Shown piece after piece: positions 17,203-25,227 of a stretch of DNA of 38,802 nt. This stretch comes from Clostridiaceae bacterium (lineage in GTDB: Bacteria > Bacillota > Clostridia > Saccharofermentanales > UBA5734): positions 1 to 38,802 of the forward strand of contig JAAYNF010000062.1 in the NCBI GenBank assembly GCA_012520975.1. Direction: 5' to 3'. Both the position numbers and the translations under genes were made by a program. Every line of letters begins with the position of its first letter. Position 1 is the stretch's first letter. The notes under the pieces were generated by a model. That model ran no database searches, was not told the origin of the DNA, and was given only the letters and a program-made list of their open reading frames with translations.

Positions 17203-18156
17203 TCAGATCTCCGGATTGCTGCCAAACCCCTCACCCAGCACTTCTCTGGCCTCGATAACGATAACAAACGCCGCCGGATCGATTTCGGACACAACGGATT
17301 TGAGATCCGGAACCTGTTTGTTGGATAAGGCGCACATGAGGATATCTCGATCCTGCCCTGTAAACATGCCTTTGCCCTTCAACAACGTGACCCCGCGCTG
17401 CATTTCTTGTAAAATCCGCTCGGCAATGGCCGGACCTTGATCCGAGATGATATACGCCGTACGAATAAAATCAAATCCCTCCAGCAGAACATCGATGCTT
17501 TTGGAGGTCAGATACATGGCAATAAATGAATACATGGCCAGCAAAACCGCCGGTCCGCCATCATCGTGATACGCAACAACCGACGCCAGAATAATGACAG
17601 CATCAAGAATCAGCAAAAACTGGCCCATGCTTAGGGTTTTGCGGTGCCTTTTGATGACCGCTGCCAGAATGTCGGTGCCTCCGGTTGTGAAACCGCCGCG
17701 GAAAATAATTCCCAAGCCGATGCCATAAAGGACGCCGCCAAAAAGGCAGTATATCAGTGGATCCGGCGCGCCGCCCGCTAGGGGCCGATTGATGTAGGTG
17801 CTAAACCAATCCTGCAGAACCGGTGCCAACAGGTCAACCATGGCCGAATAGAAAATCGAACCGACCAGACTGCGCCAGATAAAGGTTATGCTGATCATTC
17901 GCCAACCAATCAACATGACCGGTATGTTTAACAACAAGTACAGCAGACCGAAGGAAAGGAATTCCCCCTGTCCCGTAAGCTGAAAAATAATCGAAGCCAC
18001 GCCGGAAAGGCCGCCCATTGTCAAACGGATGGGAATGAAAAAAACATTGACCGCAACGGCCGCAATAAAGCCACCGATCAGAAGACAAAGACCGTTGAGC
18101 ACAAGCTTGCGGCCGTTCATGGCGGAGAACCTGCGTCGAAAGGGTGAAGATGACAT
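17203..18156 (-). CDS. yitT: YitT family membrane protein (DUF161/DUF2179)
   Basis: This is a membrane protein of the YitT family; the cellular role of the family is largely undefined. The 317-residue product has about five to six hydrophobic segments in residues 20-210, including the family motif NPIRLTMGGLSGV-like stretch (FFIPIRLTMGGLSGVASII) and GGFTTGGTDILAAVIKR. A soluble C-terminal DUF2179 domain (about 220-305: TAYIISDQGPAIAERIL, RGVTLLKGKGMFTGQ) follows. The start at 18156 has AGGAGGAG upstream; an in-frame start at 18207 is not supported. It is divergent from the VOC gene. Confidence 0.9.
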   Translation of the reverse strand: MSSSPFRRRFSAMNGRKLVLNGLCLLIGGFIAAVAVNVFFIPIRLTMGGLSGVASIIFQLTGQGEFLSFGLLYLLLNIPVMLIGWRMISITFIWRSLVGSIFYSAMVDLLAPVLQDWFSTYINRPLAGGAPDPLIYCLFGGVLYGIGLGIIFRGGFTTGGTDILAAVIKRHRKTLSMGQFLLILDAVIILASVVAYHDDGGPAVLLAMYSFIAMYLTSKSIDVLLEGFDFIRTAYIISDQGPAIAERILQEMQRGVTLLKGKGMFTGQDRDILMCALSNKQVPDLKSVVSEIDPAAFVIVIEAREVLGEGFGSNPEI

Positions 18157-18208
18157 GATAATCTCCTCCTGCCTGCATTTTAACATAAAAAATCGGCAAT
18201 AAACCAAG

Positions 18209-18237
18209 CTGACGGTGTTTGATGGCCATGCTATAAT
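18209..18237 (+). promoter_or_regulatory. Putative promoter of the VOC gene
   Basis: TATAAT (18232-18237) preceded by TGC (extended -10), with CTGACG 17 bases upstream (four of six matches to TTGACA). The predicted start is near 18244, about 30 bases before the ATG. Confidence 0.5.
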
Positions 18238-18274
18238 CAGGATAGCTTTGCTGATAGAGACAAGGAGTTAATCC

Positions 18275-18814
18275 ATGGAAAAGATCAGCCGCAACTGTAT
18301 GCACCTTGGCTTGCGGGTTAAGGACTATGAAGCCACCATGGCATTCTACCGTGATGCCCTCGGTTTTGAGGAGATTTTCACCCTGTTGATGCGCGATTTT
18401 TACGAAACAATGGAACTGTCGGCTGACGGTACCGTGCCGGAACGAACGGTGGATGACGATGAGGTCTGGTTGACCTATCTTCGTATTCAGGACGGCCAAT
18501 ATCTGGAGATTTTTCCCGATCGTGGCATCGAATCGGCTCCGGACTATAACCGACAGAGTTTTTTTCACTTTTCGTTGGAAGTTGATGATATCGATGTCGC
18601 GGTCGCCAAGTTGCGTCAACGAGGGATAACCGTTTACAATCTCCATATTGACGCCATTAACGGGAGCCCTTCGCCGGCTGCTTTCCAGGCTGTTCAGGGG
18701 CGGTGCGGATCCCGTCTGGCCTGGATCAAAGATCCGGACGGAAATCTGATCGAGGTCATGCAGCTGATGCCGGAAAGCATGCAACGACTGCGGGATTCGA
18801 CGACAAAAAACTGA
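18275..18814 (+). CDS. VOC-family (glyoxalase/dioxygenase fold) protein
   Basis: This is a vicinal-oxygen-chelate fold protein with two paired beta-alpha-beta-beta-beta modules. The 179-residue product shows the expected metal-ligand pattern: His in CMHLGLRV, Glu in QYLEIFPD, His in FFHFSLEVDD and Glu in NLIEVMQL. That is the H/E/H/E arrangement of glyoxalase I-like enzymes, so a divalent-metal enzyme is likely. The reaction is not known: lactoylglutathione lyase-like activity is one option, but many VOC proteins act on other substrates. It has its own promoter and an AAGGAG ribosome binding site and lies just upstream of the SRP RNA. A role in methylglyoxal handling would be speculative. Confidence 0.75.
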   Translation: MEKISRNCMHLGLRVKDYEATMAFYRDALGFEEIFTLLMRDFYETMELSADGTVPERTVDDDEVWLTYLRIQDGQYLEIFPDRGIESAPDYNRQSFFHFSLEVDDIDVAVAKLRQRGITVYNLHIDAINGSPSPAAFQAVQGRCGSRLAWIKDPDGNLIEVMQLMPESMQRLRDSTTKN

Positions 18815-18860
18815 TTGTTGGCACGGCACGATCCCGCTACACGTTTGAGACGCCATATGC

Positions 18861-18866
18861 TATAAT
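18861..18866 (+). promoter_or_regulatory. Extended -10 promoter of the SRP RNA
   Basis: TGCTATAAT lies with TATAAT at 18861-18866 and no good -35. The extended TGn motif compensates in many sigma-A promoters. The predicted start is near 18873, just ahead of the folded SRP RNA. Confidence 0.6.
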
Positions 18867-18883
18867 GGCTCAGCATCAAATAA

Positions 18884-19024
18884 CGCCGTGCCCGGCCTGC
18901 AGTCGATCGTTGGTCCTGTGCGATACGGCCCGTGAACCCCGTCAGGTCCGGAAGGAAGCAGCGGTAAGCGGTCAACCGTATGCGCCGCAGACAAGCCTGC
19001 GTCGGCTGCAGACCGGATATGGCG
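18884..19024 (+). ncRNA. ffs: Signal recognition particle RNA
   Basis: This RNA is the scaffold of the signal recognition particle, with the Ffh protein. The conserved domain IV core is clear: GTCAGGTCCGGAAGGAAGCA with the GGAA tetraloop and the following GCGGTAAGCG. The flanks pair over a long stem: CGCCGTGCCCGGCCTGCAG near 18884 with the complement CTGCAGACCGGATATGGCG ending at 19024, using G-U wobbles; an inner stem pairs GCGATACGG with CCGTATGCGC. Pairing sets a length of about 141 bases, between the 114-base E. coli 4.5S RNA and the ~270-base B. subtilis form with an Alu domain. Position upstream of dnaX matches B. subtilis. Ends are uncertain by about 10 bases. Confidence 0.92.
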
Positions 19025-19062
19025 TTTTATGCTTAGTGTTGACCGTAAAAGGAGGCTGTGAC

Positions 19063-20628
19063 ATGACACATCAAGCATTGTATCGCGAGTGGCGACCCCG
19101 GATATTCGACGAGGTCGTTGAGCAGCGGCATGTTGTCTATGCTTTACGCCAATCCGTAATCAGTGGTCAGATCGTACACGCCTATTTGTTCAGCGGCACA
19201 AGAGGAACCGGCAAAACAACCTTGGCAAAAATATTTGCCCGCGCCATCAATTGTGAAAATCCACAAAACGGCAATCCTTGCAACCAATGTGTCATTTGCG
19301 AAGGCATGCTAAACGGCAGCTTGCTCGACATTGTCGAGATGGATGCCGCCTCCAACAACAGTGTCGAGAATATTCGCCGGATCTGTGATGAGGTAATCTT
19401 CATGCCGTCACAGGCACGATTTAAGGTTTATATCATTGACGAGGTTCATATGCTGTCCACCGGCGCCTTCAATGCCCTGCTGAAAACATTGGAAGAACCT
19501 CCCTCCCACGCGGTTTTTATTTTGGCAACGACCGAACCGCATCGGATCCCGGCAACCATTCTCTCGCGTTGTCAACGATACGAGTTTCGCCGAATACCCA
19601 TTGACAGCCTGATCGGTCGGTTGGCCGAGATCGCCGCCAAGGACGATCTCGATGTTGACCAAGAAGCCCTTCGAACCATTGCTATTTTGGCGGATGGCGC
19701 CCTTCGTGACGCGATCAGCCTGCTTGACCAAGCCAACTCCAGTTTCCCGGGGAAAATCGGTCGTGATCAGGTCCTCGACCTGACCGGTGTCGTTCAGGAT
19801 GAGTTTTTGCAACAGGTTTCCGAGGCCTTGTTCGAGGCCGACGCCGCGGCTTTGCTGACCCTCATTGACGAGCTGGTCATGACCGGCCGCGATCTGGCCA
19901 GATTTGTCTCGGATCTGGCCCAGCACTTTCGCAATATTCTTGTTTGTCAAATAGCCGCAGATCCGCAACAGCTGGTTCGCGCCACAGCCAAAACCCTTGA
20001 CGACATGAAAAAATTGTCGAAGCGAGTCTCAACCGACCGGTTGATCGCAATGATTAAAGGACTTTCCGCCCTGCTCAGTGATCTGCGCTGGACCGCCGAT
20101 ATGCGGACCGCCTTGGAGATTGGGCTTATTCGTCTGATGAATGAACAGATCGTCGGCGGTAAACCTGACCGCCAAGCCGAATCGGTAATCGCACAAACAG
20201 AACCGAAACCGGAACCGGTGACCGTCCGGACCGAGGCGGAACAGACACCAAAAATCGTCGCAACCGACCCGGACGCTTCAGAAATTTGGCAGCGGTCACT
20301 GGATCGGCTTGTGGCAGATGGCCATATGACGTTGTATCTTTTTTGCCGGTCGGCGGTACCGGCCATAACCGACGGTCGGCTGCATCTGGTTTTCGATCCG
20401 GCGGATCGGATAAATTATCAAGAAGCCTGCCAAGAGAACAGTTTGCGAATCCTCAAACAAGCCGCTTCGGCCGCGGCCGGCCGGGAAATCACGGTGCGCC
20501 CGGCCCTGAACGATCAAGCCGGATCGGCTTCACCCGATGGTCAGCCGGAGACAAGCCAACCCGATTGGGTACAAAAAATAAAAGAAGCCGCGGACACCTT
20601 GGGGGTCCCGGTTGAAATGGAGGAATGA
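19063..20628 (+). CDS. dnaX: DNA polymerase III subunits gamma and tau
   Basis: DnaX is the ATPase of the clamp loader that loads the sliding clamp and ties together the replisome. The 521-residue product begins QALYREWRPRIFDEVVEQ and has Walker A GTRGTGKTT (about 45), a zinc-binding cysteine set (C-x8-C-x2-C-x2-C around NPCNQCVIC), Walker B VYIIDEVHML and the sensor LSRCQRYEFR. Residues about 370-521 are a less conserved tau-like region with a Pro/Glu/Thr-rich linker. The ATG at 19063 follows AAAAGGAGGCTGTGAC. The frame is open upstream through the SRP RNA, which is not coding. It starts the dnaX-ybaB-recR operon. Confidence 0.96.
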   Translation: MTHQALYREWRPRIFDEVVEQRHVVYALRQSVISGQIVHAYLFSGTRGTGKTTLAKIFARAINCENPQNGNPCNQCVICEGMLNGSLLDIVEMDAASNNSVENIRRICDEVIFMPSQARFKVYIIDEVHMLSTGAFNALLKTLEEPPSHAVFILATTEPHRIPATILSRCQRYEFRRIPIDSLIGRLAEIAAKDDLDVDQEALRTIAILADGALRDAISLLDQANSSFPGKIGRDQVLDLTGVVQDEFLQQVSEALFEADAAALLTLIDELVMTGRDLARFVSDLAQHFRNILVCQIAADPQQLVRATAKTLDDMKKLSKRVSTDRLIAMIKGLSALLSDLRWTADMRTALEIGLIRLMNEQIVGGKPDRQAESVIAQTEPKPEPVTVRTEAEQTPKIVATDPDASEIWQRSLDRLVADGHMTLYLFCRSAVPAITDGRLHLVFDPADRINYQEACQENSLRILKQAASAAAGREITVRPALNDQAGSASPDGQPETSQPDWVQKIKEAADTLGVPVEMEE

Positions 20629-20633
20629 GAACC

Positions 20634-20996
20634 ATGAGCAGAGGACCACGCGGAGGATTTCCCGGCGGTCGGGGCGGCATGGGCGGCGGCAACATGAATC
20701 AGTTGCTCCAGCAGGCCCAGCGCATGCAGCGGGAAATGGCGAAAGCTCAAGAAGAAATCGCAGCCATGACCGTCGAAGCCACAGCGGGAGGAGGCGCGGT
20801 CAAGGTCATTGTCGGCGGCGACAAACAGATCCGAGAATTGAAAATTTTACCGGCCGTGGTCGATCCTGATGATGTTGAGATGCTGGAAGATTTGATTCTG
20901 GTTGCGGTCAATGACGCGTTCTCTCAATTGATGGAACAGTCCGAGGCCCGTATGGCGGCAGTTTCAGGCGGAGCCGGTCTGCCTTTTAGCTTCTGA
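20634..20996 (+). CDS. ybaB: YbaB/EbfC nucleoid-associated protein
   Basis: This is a small DNA-binding, nucleoid-associated protein of the YbaB/EbfC family. The 120-residue product has a Gly/Arg-rich N-terminus ([19 protein letters not shown]), then the conserved [20 protein letters not shown] helix, the [16 protein letters not shown] strand pair and a C-terminal [17 protein letters not shown] helix. The ATG at 20634 has GGAGG 10 bases upstream; an ATG at 20625 overlaps the dnaX stop but sits only a couple of bases from that site. Gene order dnaX-ybaB-recR is the normal one. Confidence 0.94.
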   Translation: MSRGPRGGFPGGRGGMGGGNMNQLLQQAQRMQREMAKAQEEIAAMTVEATAGGGAVKVIVGGDKQIRELKILPAVVDPDDVEMLEDLILVAVNDAFSQLMEQSEARMAAVSGGAGLPFSF

Positions 20997-21598
20997 TGGC
21001 CCGCTATTCGCCGTCGATCGCCAAATTGGTCGCCGAACTGGGGAAGTTGCCCGGTATCGGTGGCAAATCGGCGCAACGGCTGGCTTTTTATCTGTTAGGG
21101 CAACCCGAGGACAAGGTGGCCGCACTGGCTCAGGCCATGCTTGATGCCAAACGAAATACCCGTATTTGCTCCCAATGCTGCAACCTGACCGATCAGGATC
21201 CTTGTGAAATCTGTTCGTCGGCCTCCCGAGACCGCAGCCAGATCTGTGTTGTGGAAAATCCCAAGGACGTGGCCGCCATGGAGCGAATCCATGAGTATCG
21301 TGGACTTTACCACGTTTTGCATGGCGCCATCTCCCCCATGCAGAATATCGGACCGGACCAGATTCGCTTACGGGAGTTGTTGGCCCGCCTTCGTGACGAT
21401 TCGGCCATCAGCGAGGTTATTCTGGCAACCAATCCTACGGTGGAGGGCGAGGCCACGGCGCTGTATATAGCCAGACTGCTGAAGCCCGCCGGCATCCGAA
21501 CCACGCGCATCGCCCATGGAATTCCGATGGGCGGCGATCTGGAATACGCCGATGAAGTTACATTGGCCAAGGCCATGGAAGGTCGTCGGGAAATTTGA
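20996..21598 (+). CDS. recR: Recombination protein RecR
   Basis: RecR works with RecO and RecF to load RecA on gapped DNA. The 200-residue product has the N-terminal helix-hairpin-helix ([18 protein letters not shown]), a C4 zinc finger (C-x2-C-x8-C-x2-C: ICSQCC and DPCEICSS) and a Toprim domain with [13 protein letters not shown] and [16 protein letters not shown]. The start codon overlaps the ybaB stop (TGATG), so translation is probably coupled; no good ribosome binding site is seen. It ends 34 bases before the convergent divIC-like gene. Confidence 0.97.
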   Translation: MARYSPSIAKLVAELGKLPGIGGKSAQRLAFYLLGQPEDKVAALAQAMLDAKRNTRICSQCCNLTDQDPCEICSSASRDRSQICVVENPKDVAAMERIHEYRGLYHVLHGAISPMQNIGPDQIRLRELLARLRDDSAISEVILATNPTVEGEATALYIARLLKPAGIRTTRIAHGIPMGGDLEYADEVTLAKAMEGRREI

Positions 21599-21632
21599 CG
21601 TCAGGGGCGGATATCAGGTTTGAAGAATTGGG

Positions 21633-21938
21633 CTACTGCTCAAAAATGATTTCGTCCGAACGCACCATGCCCAGTTGATCTCGGGCAATACGCTCGATAT
21701 ATTCGTCGGTATCAACGATGCTTTTCAATTCCAAAAGCTCATCTCGGGCCGCCTGCGCGTTTTCGAGCCGGCGCTCCAGACCTGCTTTGCGTTCCAGCAT
21801 ACGGGCGATCTGTGTCTCCTGTTCGAAATAAATAGCAACCGCCGAAGCAACAGCCAAAATAAGGGCCATCCCGAGGGCAATGCGGATGAAAACCCGATTG
21901 TGGCTGCTTTTTTTAATTTTATTTTTCTGTCCGGCCAC
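21633..21938 (-). CDS. divIC: Septum formation initiator (DivIC/FtsB family)
   Basis: Members of this family are bitopic proteins of the cell division core complex with FtsL and DivIB. The product has a basic cytoplasmic N-terminus (KNKIKKSSHNR), one membrane segment (FIRIALGMALILAVASAVAIYF) and an outer coiled coil (RMLERKAGLERRLENAQAARD) ending in the family motif YIERIARDQLGMVRSDEIIF. The GTG at 21938, giving 101 residues, is preferred because AGAGGG lies just upstream; a TTG at 21962 is possible. It follows rqcP by about 160 bases and has its own promoter. Confidence 0.85.
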   Translation of the reverse strand: MAGQKNKIKKSSHNRVFIRIALGMALILAVASAVAIYFEQETQIARMLERKAGLERRLENAQAARDELLELKSIVDTDEYIERIARDQLGMVRSDEIIFEQ

Positions 21939-21990
21939 GAATTTCCCTCTCAACAGTTCCAAATCAACAAGGTTTTTGTGCTTCGCCTAC

Positions 21991-22019
21991 ATTGTAAGGC
22001 TCTTTGAAAATCAACTCAA
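21991..22019 (-). promoter_or_regulatory. Putative divIC promoter
   Basis: The minus strand has TTGAGT (22014-22019), 17 bases, and TACAAT (21991-21996). The predicted start is near 21984, about 45 bases ahead of the GTG start. It means the divIC-like gene need not depend on the mazG-rqcP transcript. Confidence 0.55.
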
Positions 22020-22098
22020 CGCCGCAGTGGCCTATTATTGCGGTTTTTGCCTTCAACTTAATCGCAGTGTAACCTCTCTGCAACAAGATTTGCCCAAT

Positions 22099-22362
22099 TC
22101 AAGGCTGATCGCCGGTATCGCCGGCTAAAATTTCAAAAAGTCCGGCCGCCTCCTCTTTGCGTACGGTTTCCTTTACACTCAGAATTCTGATCCGAGAGCG
22201 TCCGGAGCCAAAAGCTATTTCCAGAATATCCCCCGGTTTCACCGTCGTGCCCGGTTTGGCCGGTCTGCCATTTATGCTGACCCGGCCGGCGCGACAAACT
22301 TCACTCGCAACGGTGCGCCGTTTGATGACACGAGATACTTTAAGAAATTTATCCAGTCTCAT
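22099..22362 (-). CDS. rqcP: RqcP/YabO-like S4-domain RNA-binding protein
   Basis: RqcP (YabO, HslR-like) is a small S4-domain protein that, with RqcH, adds alanine tails to nascent chains on stalled 50S subunits. The 87-residue product is a single S4 domain: MRLDKFLKVSRVIKRRTVA, CRAGRVSINGRPAKPGTTVK, GDILEIAFG. The start overlaps the end of mazG by 4 bases. Order mazG-rqcP matches B. subtilis yabN-yabO; the following sporulation genes yabP and yabQ are absent. Confidence 0.92.
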   Translation of the reverse strand: MRLDKFLKVSRVIKRRTVASEVCRAGRVSINGRPAKPGTTVKPGDILEIAFGSGRSRIRILSVKETVRKEEAAGLFEILAGDTGDQP

Positions 22363-23249
22363 TGTTCCTCATCCGCCTGTTCCTCTTCTTTGACCTGTTC
22401 CCACAACTGATCCATGGTGGCAAGGCTCATCTCGTTCCAAACAAAACCCCGCTGACCTGCCAGCTCCTCCACGCGGGAGAATCGGCGAATAAACTTTTCG
22501 GTCGATTGATTCAAGGCCATTTCCGGTTGCACATTCAAATGACGGGCATAATTGACCGCAGCAAACAAGAAATCCCCTACTTCACCGGCCACCTGCCGGT
22601 CAGCGATCTCCGGCTGCATTTCACCTTCTGCAACGGCTTGTTGCGTGCCGGTCCAAACCTTCCTGATCTCTTCCAGCTCCTCGTTGATTTTAGCCAACGG
22701 TCCGCCGGCATCATCCCAGTCAAAGCCGACTCGAGCCGCCTTTTGCTGAACTTTAAAGCTACGGTGCAGCGCCGGCAACACTCGAGGAACATCCTGCAAT
22801 ACCTGGGCTTGGCTGGTGTGCCCTTTCTCGACCAGCTTGTTTTTTTCCCATGTATCGATTGCTTCTCCCGAAGAGGCGGCCCGATCCTGACCAAAAATAT
22901 GCGTGTGGCGGGAAATCATCTTGCGGCAGATACCCTGCACAACATCATTGAAATCAAACTGTTCCGCCTCCGTTGCCAGTTGGGCGTGCAGAACCACCTG
23001 CAGCAAAACATCGCCAAGCTCTTCGCAAAGTTTGTCGGGGATGCCGCTGTCGATGGCATCAATGGCTTCGTAAGCTTCTTCCAGCAAATTCTTTCTCAAG
23101 GAAGCGTGTGTCTGCTCCCGATCCCAAGGACAACCACGATCACTGCGCAGAAAAGCCATGATCTCGATCAGGTCATCGATGGTGTATCGATCTTGATTTA
23201 TAAAAGAATCGGTGAGGGGCAACGGCTCTTGCCGGGAGTTGTTGAACAT
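22359..23249 (-). CDS. mazG: Nucleoside triphosphate pyrophosphohydrolase MazG
   Basis: MazG hydrolyses nucleoside triphosphates to monophosphates and is thought to clear aberrant nucleotides. The 296-residue product has two MazG domains; the first shows CPWDREQTHASLRKNLLEEA (residues about 47-66) with the metal-binding E-x2-E and later EELGDVLLQVVLHA, the second KINEELEEIRK and EVGDFLFAAVNYARHL. It lacks the N-terminal methylase-like (YabN) domain of B. subtilis. The start at 23249 has GGAGG 6 bases upstream; longer in-frame readings overlap the preceding gene. It lies 16 bases after a small unknown gene. Confidence 0.94.
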   Translation of the reverse strand: MFNNSRQEPLPLTDSFINQDRYTIDDLIEIMAFLRSDRGCPWDREQTHASLRKNLLEEAYEAIDAIDSGIPDKLCEELGDVLLQVVLHAQLATEAEQFDFNDVVQGICRKMISRHTHIFGQDRAASSGEAIDTWEKNKLVEKGHTSQAQVLQDVPRVLPALHRSFKVQQKAARVGFDWDDAGGPLAKINEELEEIRKVWTGTQQAVAEGEMQPEIADRQVAGEVGDFLFAAVNYARHLNVQPEMALNQSTEKFIRRFSRVEELAGQRGFVWNEMSLATMDQLWEQVKEEEQADEEQ

Positions 23250-23265
23250 CTTGTGCCTCCGGGGT

Positions 23266-23526
23266 TCATGCAAACCAGTGAATCTGGAAACGGTCAAATC
23301 GCACTTTTTCGTTGAACTGATCGGCAAAAAACAAGGTCTGATGAAATCGGGCAAACTCACGTGTATTCTTGGACAACCAGAGCGGAATCGGCACATCCAG
23401 TTCGTGGCACAATTCAATCAGGCATTTTTCCAGTTGCGACACGAAGGATGCGTTGCTATCCGGTCTTTCGACAGTGGCTTGACGCAACAAAAGGTTGGCA
23501 CGAAAGACACGCCCTTCCAGTTTCAT
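23266..23526 (-). CDS. Small conserved-looking protein upstream of mazG
   Basis: I do not assign a function. The 86-residue product begins MKLEGRVFRANLLLRQATVE and ends FFADQFNEKVRFDRFQIHWF, with a central helix and IPLWLSKNTREFARFH. The ATG has an excellent AAAAGGAGG ribosome binding site and the gene ends 16 bases before mazG, so it is almost certainly translated and co-transcribed with mazG and rqcP. No signal peptide or membrane segment is seen. I recall similar short proteins in Clostridia with a W/L-x-K-x-x-x-E-F pattern, but that is memory, not a search. A candidate -10 (TATAAT, plus 23604-23609) lies about 80 bases upstream. Confidence 0.7.
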   Translation of the reverse strand: MKLEGRVFRANLLLRQATVERPDSNASFVSQLEKCLIELCHELDVPIPLWLSKNTREFARFHQTLFFADQFNEKVRFDRFQIHWFA

Positions 23527-23654
23527 CGTCCTTGCCTCCTTTTCGGGCCGACCGCATTTAACATTTTATTAACGGAACAACCAAATTTGTTATACATTTA
23601 TTCATTATACTAAAATTGCTTGAGAAAGCACGATTTTTCATAACCCCCCTGATC

Positions 23655-23690
23655 AAGGATGCCGGCTGGTGACCGGCATCCTTATTTTTG
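23655..23690 (+). terminator. Intrinsic terminator hairpin between rhaB and the mazG operon
   Basis: An 11-bp perfect stem, AAGGATGCCGG (23655-23665) and CCGGCATCCTT (23673-23683), is followed on the plus strand by ATTTTTG. The T-tail faces the plus strand although both neighbouring genes are on the minus strand. On the minus strand the hairpin lies about 45 bases after rhaB but is followed by GATCAGG, so it would be a weak terminator for rhaB. Confidence 0.6.
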
Positions 23691-23725
23691 AGCATGGATT
23701 CTTGGAAATAACAGCAAGAGAGCAA

Positions 23726-23738
23726 CTTGTCAGACAAG
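23726..23738. repeat. Short perfect palindrome across the rhaB stop codon
   Basis: CTTGTCAGACAAG is a 6-bp inverted repeat with a single central base. It includes the rhaB stop codon. It has no T-tail and no clear role. Confidence 0.3.
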
Positions 23739-25211
23739 ATCCGGAAAGAGTTGGCGATAGCGGATCAAAGCCGCCTCCCAGAGCTCAGTATCTTCCGGTT
23801 GGTAGTGCTGCAGATCGGTGGATGCGGCGATGATCTGCCGGGCATCCCGGAGCGATGCAATGGCGCCGGAGGCGATCAGCTGAACCGCAATATTACCCAG
23901 CGCCGTTCCCTCGGCCGGGCCGGCGATAACCTTGATGCCGGTGGCATTGGCGGTAAACTGAGAAAGAAGATCGTCTTTGGTGCCGCCGCCGACAACATGA
24001 ATGACCGGATAGCAACAACCGCTTATTTTTTCGATCTGCTCCGCAACCACCCGATACTTAAGGGCAAGACTTTCGTAGATGCAACGGACAATTTCGCCGC
24101 GGCTCCCGGGAACGACCTGACCGGTCCGGCGACAGATTTCCCGGATGCGTTCGGGAATATCGCCGGGAGCTGCCAAAGCAGGATCATCGGGATCGATCAA
24201 GCTGACAAAAGGCCTGCTGGCCAGCGCCTCCTGCTCCATTTCGGCAAAAGTCACATGTTCGCCCCGACGCAGCCACTGCCGGCGCGATTCCTGAATCAGC
24301 CAAAGACCTGTGATGTTTTTCAGGACTCGTGTCGAATTGTTGAATCCACCCTCATTGGTGAAATTAAACCGAAAGGCCGGATCGTTGATGATCGGCTTTT
24401 TTCGCTCAATTCCCATCAAAGACCAGGTACCGCTGCTCAGATATATAAAGTCGGCATCGGCGGCCGGAACGGCAACCACGGCCGAAGCTGTGTCATGGGC
24501 GGCGACCGTGATGACCGGGATGGGATCGATATGAAGTTCGCGACAGATATCCGGTGACAAAACACCGGCCTTGGTTCCGGAATCAACCAATCGGCAGAGC
24601 AACCGGCCGGGCAACCTCAATCGACGCAGCAACTCCAAATCCCATTCGTTGTCGGAAGAGCGAAGCAGCTGCCCTGTTGAGGCCATAGTTCTTTCCGCCT
24701 GCATCACACCGGTCAGGAAAAAAACAAAAAGATCCGGCATCAGGAGCAGGCGATCGGCCAATTGAACCAATTCCGGTTGTCGGTTTTGCAGGGCTTGCAG
24801 CTGAAAAATCGTGTTGAAGGGCTGGAACTGGATGCCGGTCCGCGCATACAGCTCTTTCTGGGGTATCACCTTGAAGATCTGGTCCATCACACCCTCTGTG
24901 CGCCGGTCGCGATAATGAACCGGATTTTGCAGCAATTGTCCCTGCTTGTCCAGCAAGGCAAAATCGACCCCCCAGGTATCGATTCCCAAACTGTCGATCG
25001 GCCCCTTGGCTTTGGCCTTGATCAGGCCCTGCTTGATCTCATGAAACAAACGGAGTACATCCCAGTACAGTGTGCCGCCAATTCTAACCGGATCATTGGG
25101 GAATCGATGAATTTCCTCCAGTTCGATCCGCACACCGTCAAAGCGGCCGAGCATGGCACGTCCGCTTGAAGCACCAAAATCAAAGGCCAGAACTTGCCGG
25201 TTAGCGCTCAT
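23730..25211 (-). CDS. rhaB: Rhamnulokinase
   Basis: RhaB is the FGGY-family kinase that phosphorylates L-rhamnulose at C1. The 493-residue product has the N-terminal AFDFGASSGRAMLGRFDG, LYWDVLRLFHEIKQGL, GIDTWGVDFALLDKQG and VHYRDRRTEGVMDQ, a pattern specific to rhamnulokinases among FGGY kinases, and the C-terminal HVVGGGTKDDLLSQFTANA. The start at 25211 follows AGGAGGTGG by 5 bases; an in-frame start at 25268 lies inside the aldolase gene. It is the last gene of the long array that begins at 36655, 16 bases after the aldolase. Confidence 0.95.
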   Translation of the reverse strand: MSANRQVLAFDFGASSGRAMLGRFDGVRIELEEIHRFPNDPVRIGGTLYWDVLRLFHEIKQGLIKAKAKGPIDSLGIDTWGVDFALLDKQGQLLQNPVHYRDRRTEGVMDQIFKVIPQKELYARTGIQFQPFNTIFQLQALQNRQPELVQLADRLLLMPDLFVFFLTGVMQAERTMASTGQLLRSSDNEWDLELLRRLRLPGRLLCRLVDSGTKAGVLSPDICRELHIDPIPVITVAAHDTASAVVAVPAADADFIYLSSGTWSLMGIERKKPIINDPAFRFNFTNEGGFNNSTRVLKNITGLWLIQESRRQWLRRGEHVTFAEMEQEALASRPFVSLIDPDDPALAAPGDIPERIREICRRTGQVVPGSRGEIVRCIYESLALKYRVVAEQIEKISGCCYPVIHVVGGGTKDDLLSQFTANATGIKVIAGPAEGTALGNIAVQLIASGAIASLRDARQIIAASTDLQHYQPEDTELWEAALIRYRQLFPDLV

Positions 25212-25227
25212 GGAATCCACCTCCTGA

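Noticed and set aside
18177-18182. TAAAAT -10-like element upstream of yitT on the minus strand
   Set aside because: It would start transcription almost at the ribosome binding site and has no acceptable -35.
18703-19062. N-terminal extension of dnaX by 120 codons
   Set aside because: The frame is open by chance through the VOC gene end and the SRP RNA; the ATG at 19063 has a strong ribosome binding site and matches the start of the DnaX family.
20000-20030. Programmed frameshift in dnaX at a run of six A residues
   Set aside because: The run (ATG AAA AAA TTG) is short and not a strong slippery heptamer, no stimulatory stem was evident, and a -1 shift would truncate within the third domain of the clamp-loader core.
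22021-22037. Hairpin GCCGCA...TGCGGT with a T-run on the plus strand
   Set aside because: The stem is only 5 to 6 bp with a 12-base loop and there is no plus-strand gene just upstream; too weak to call.
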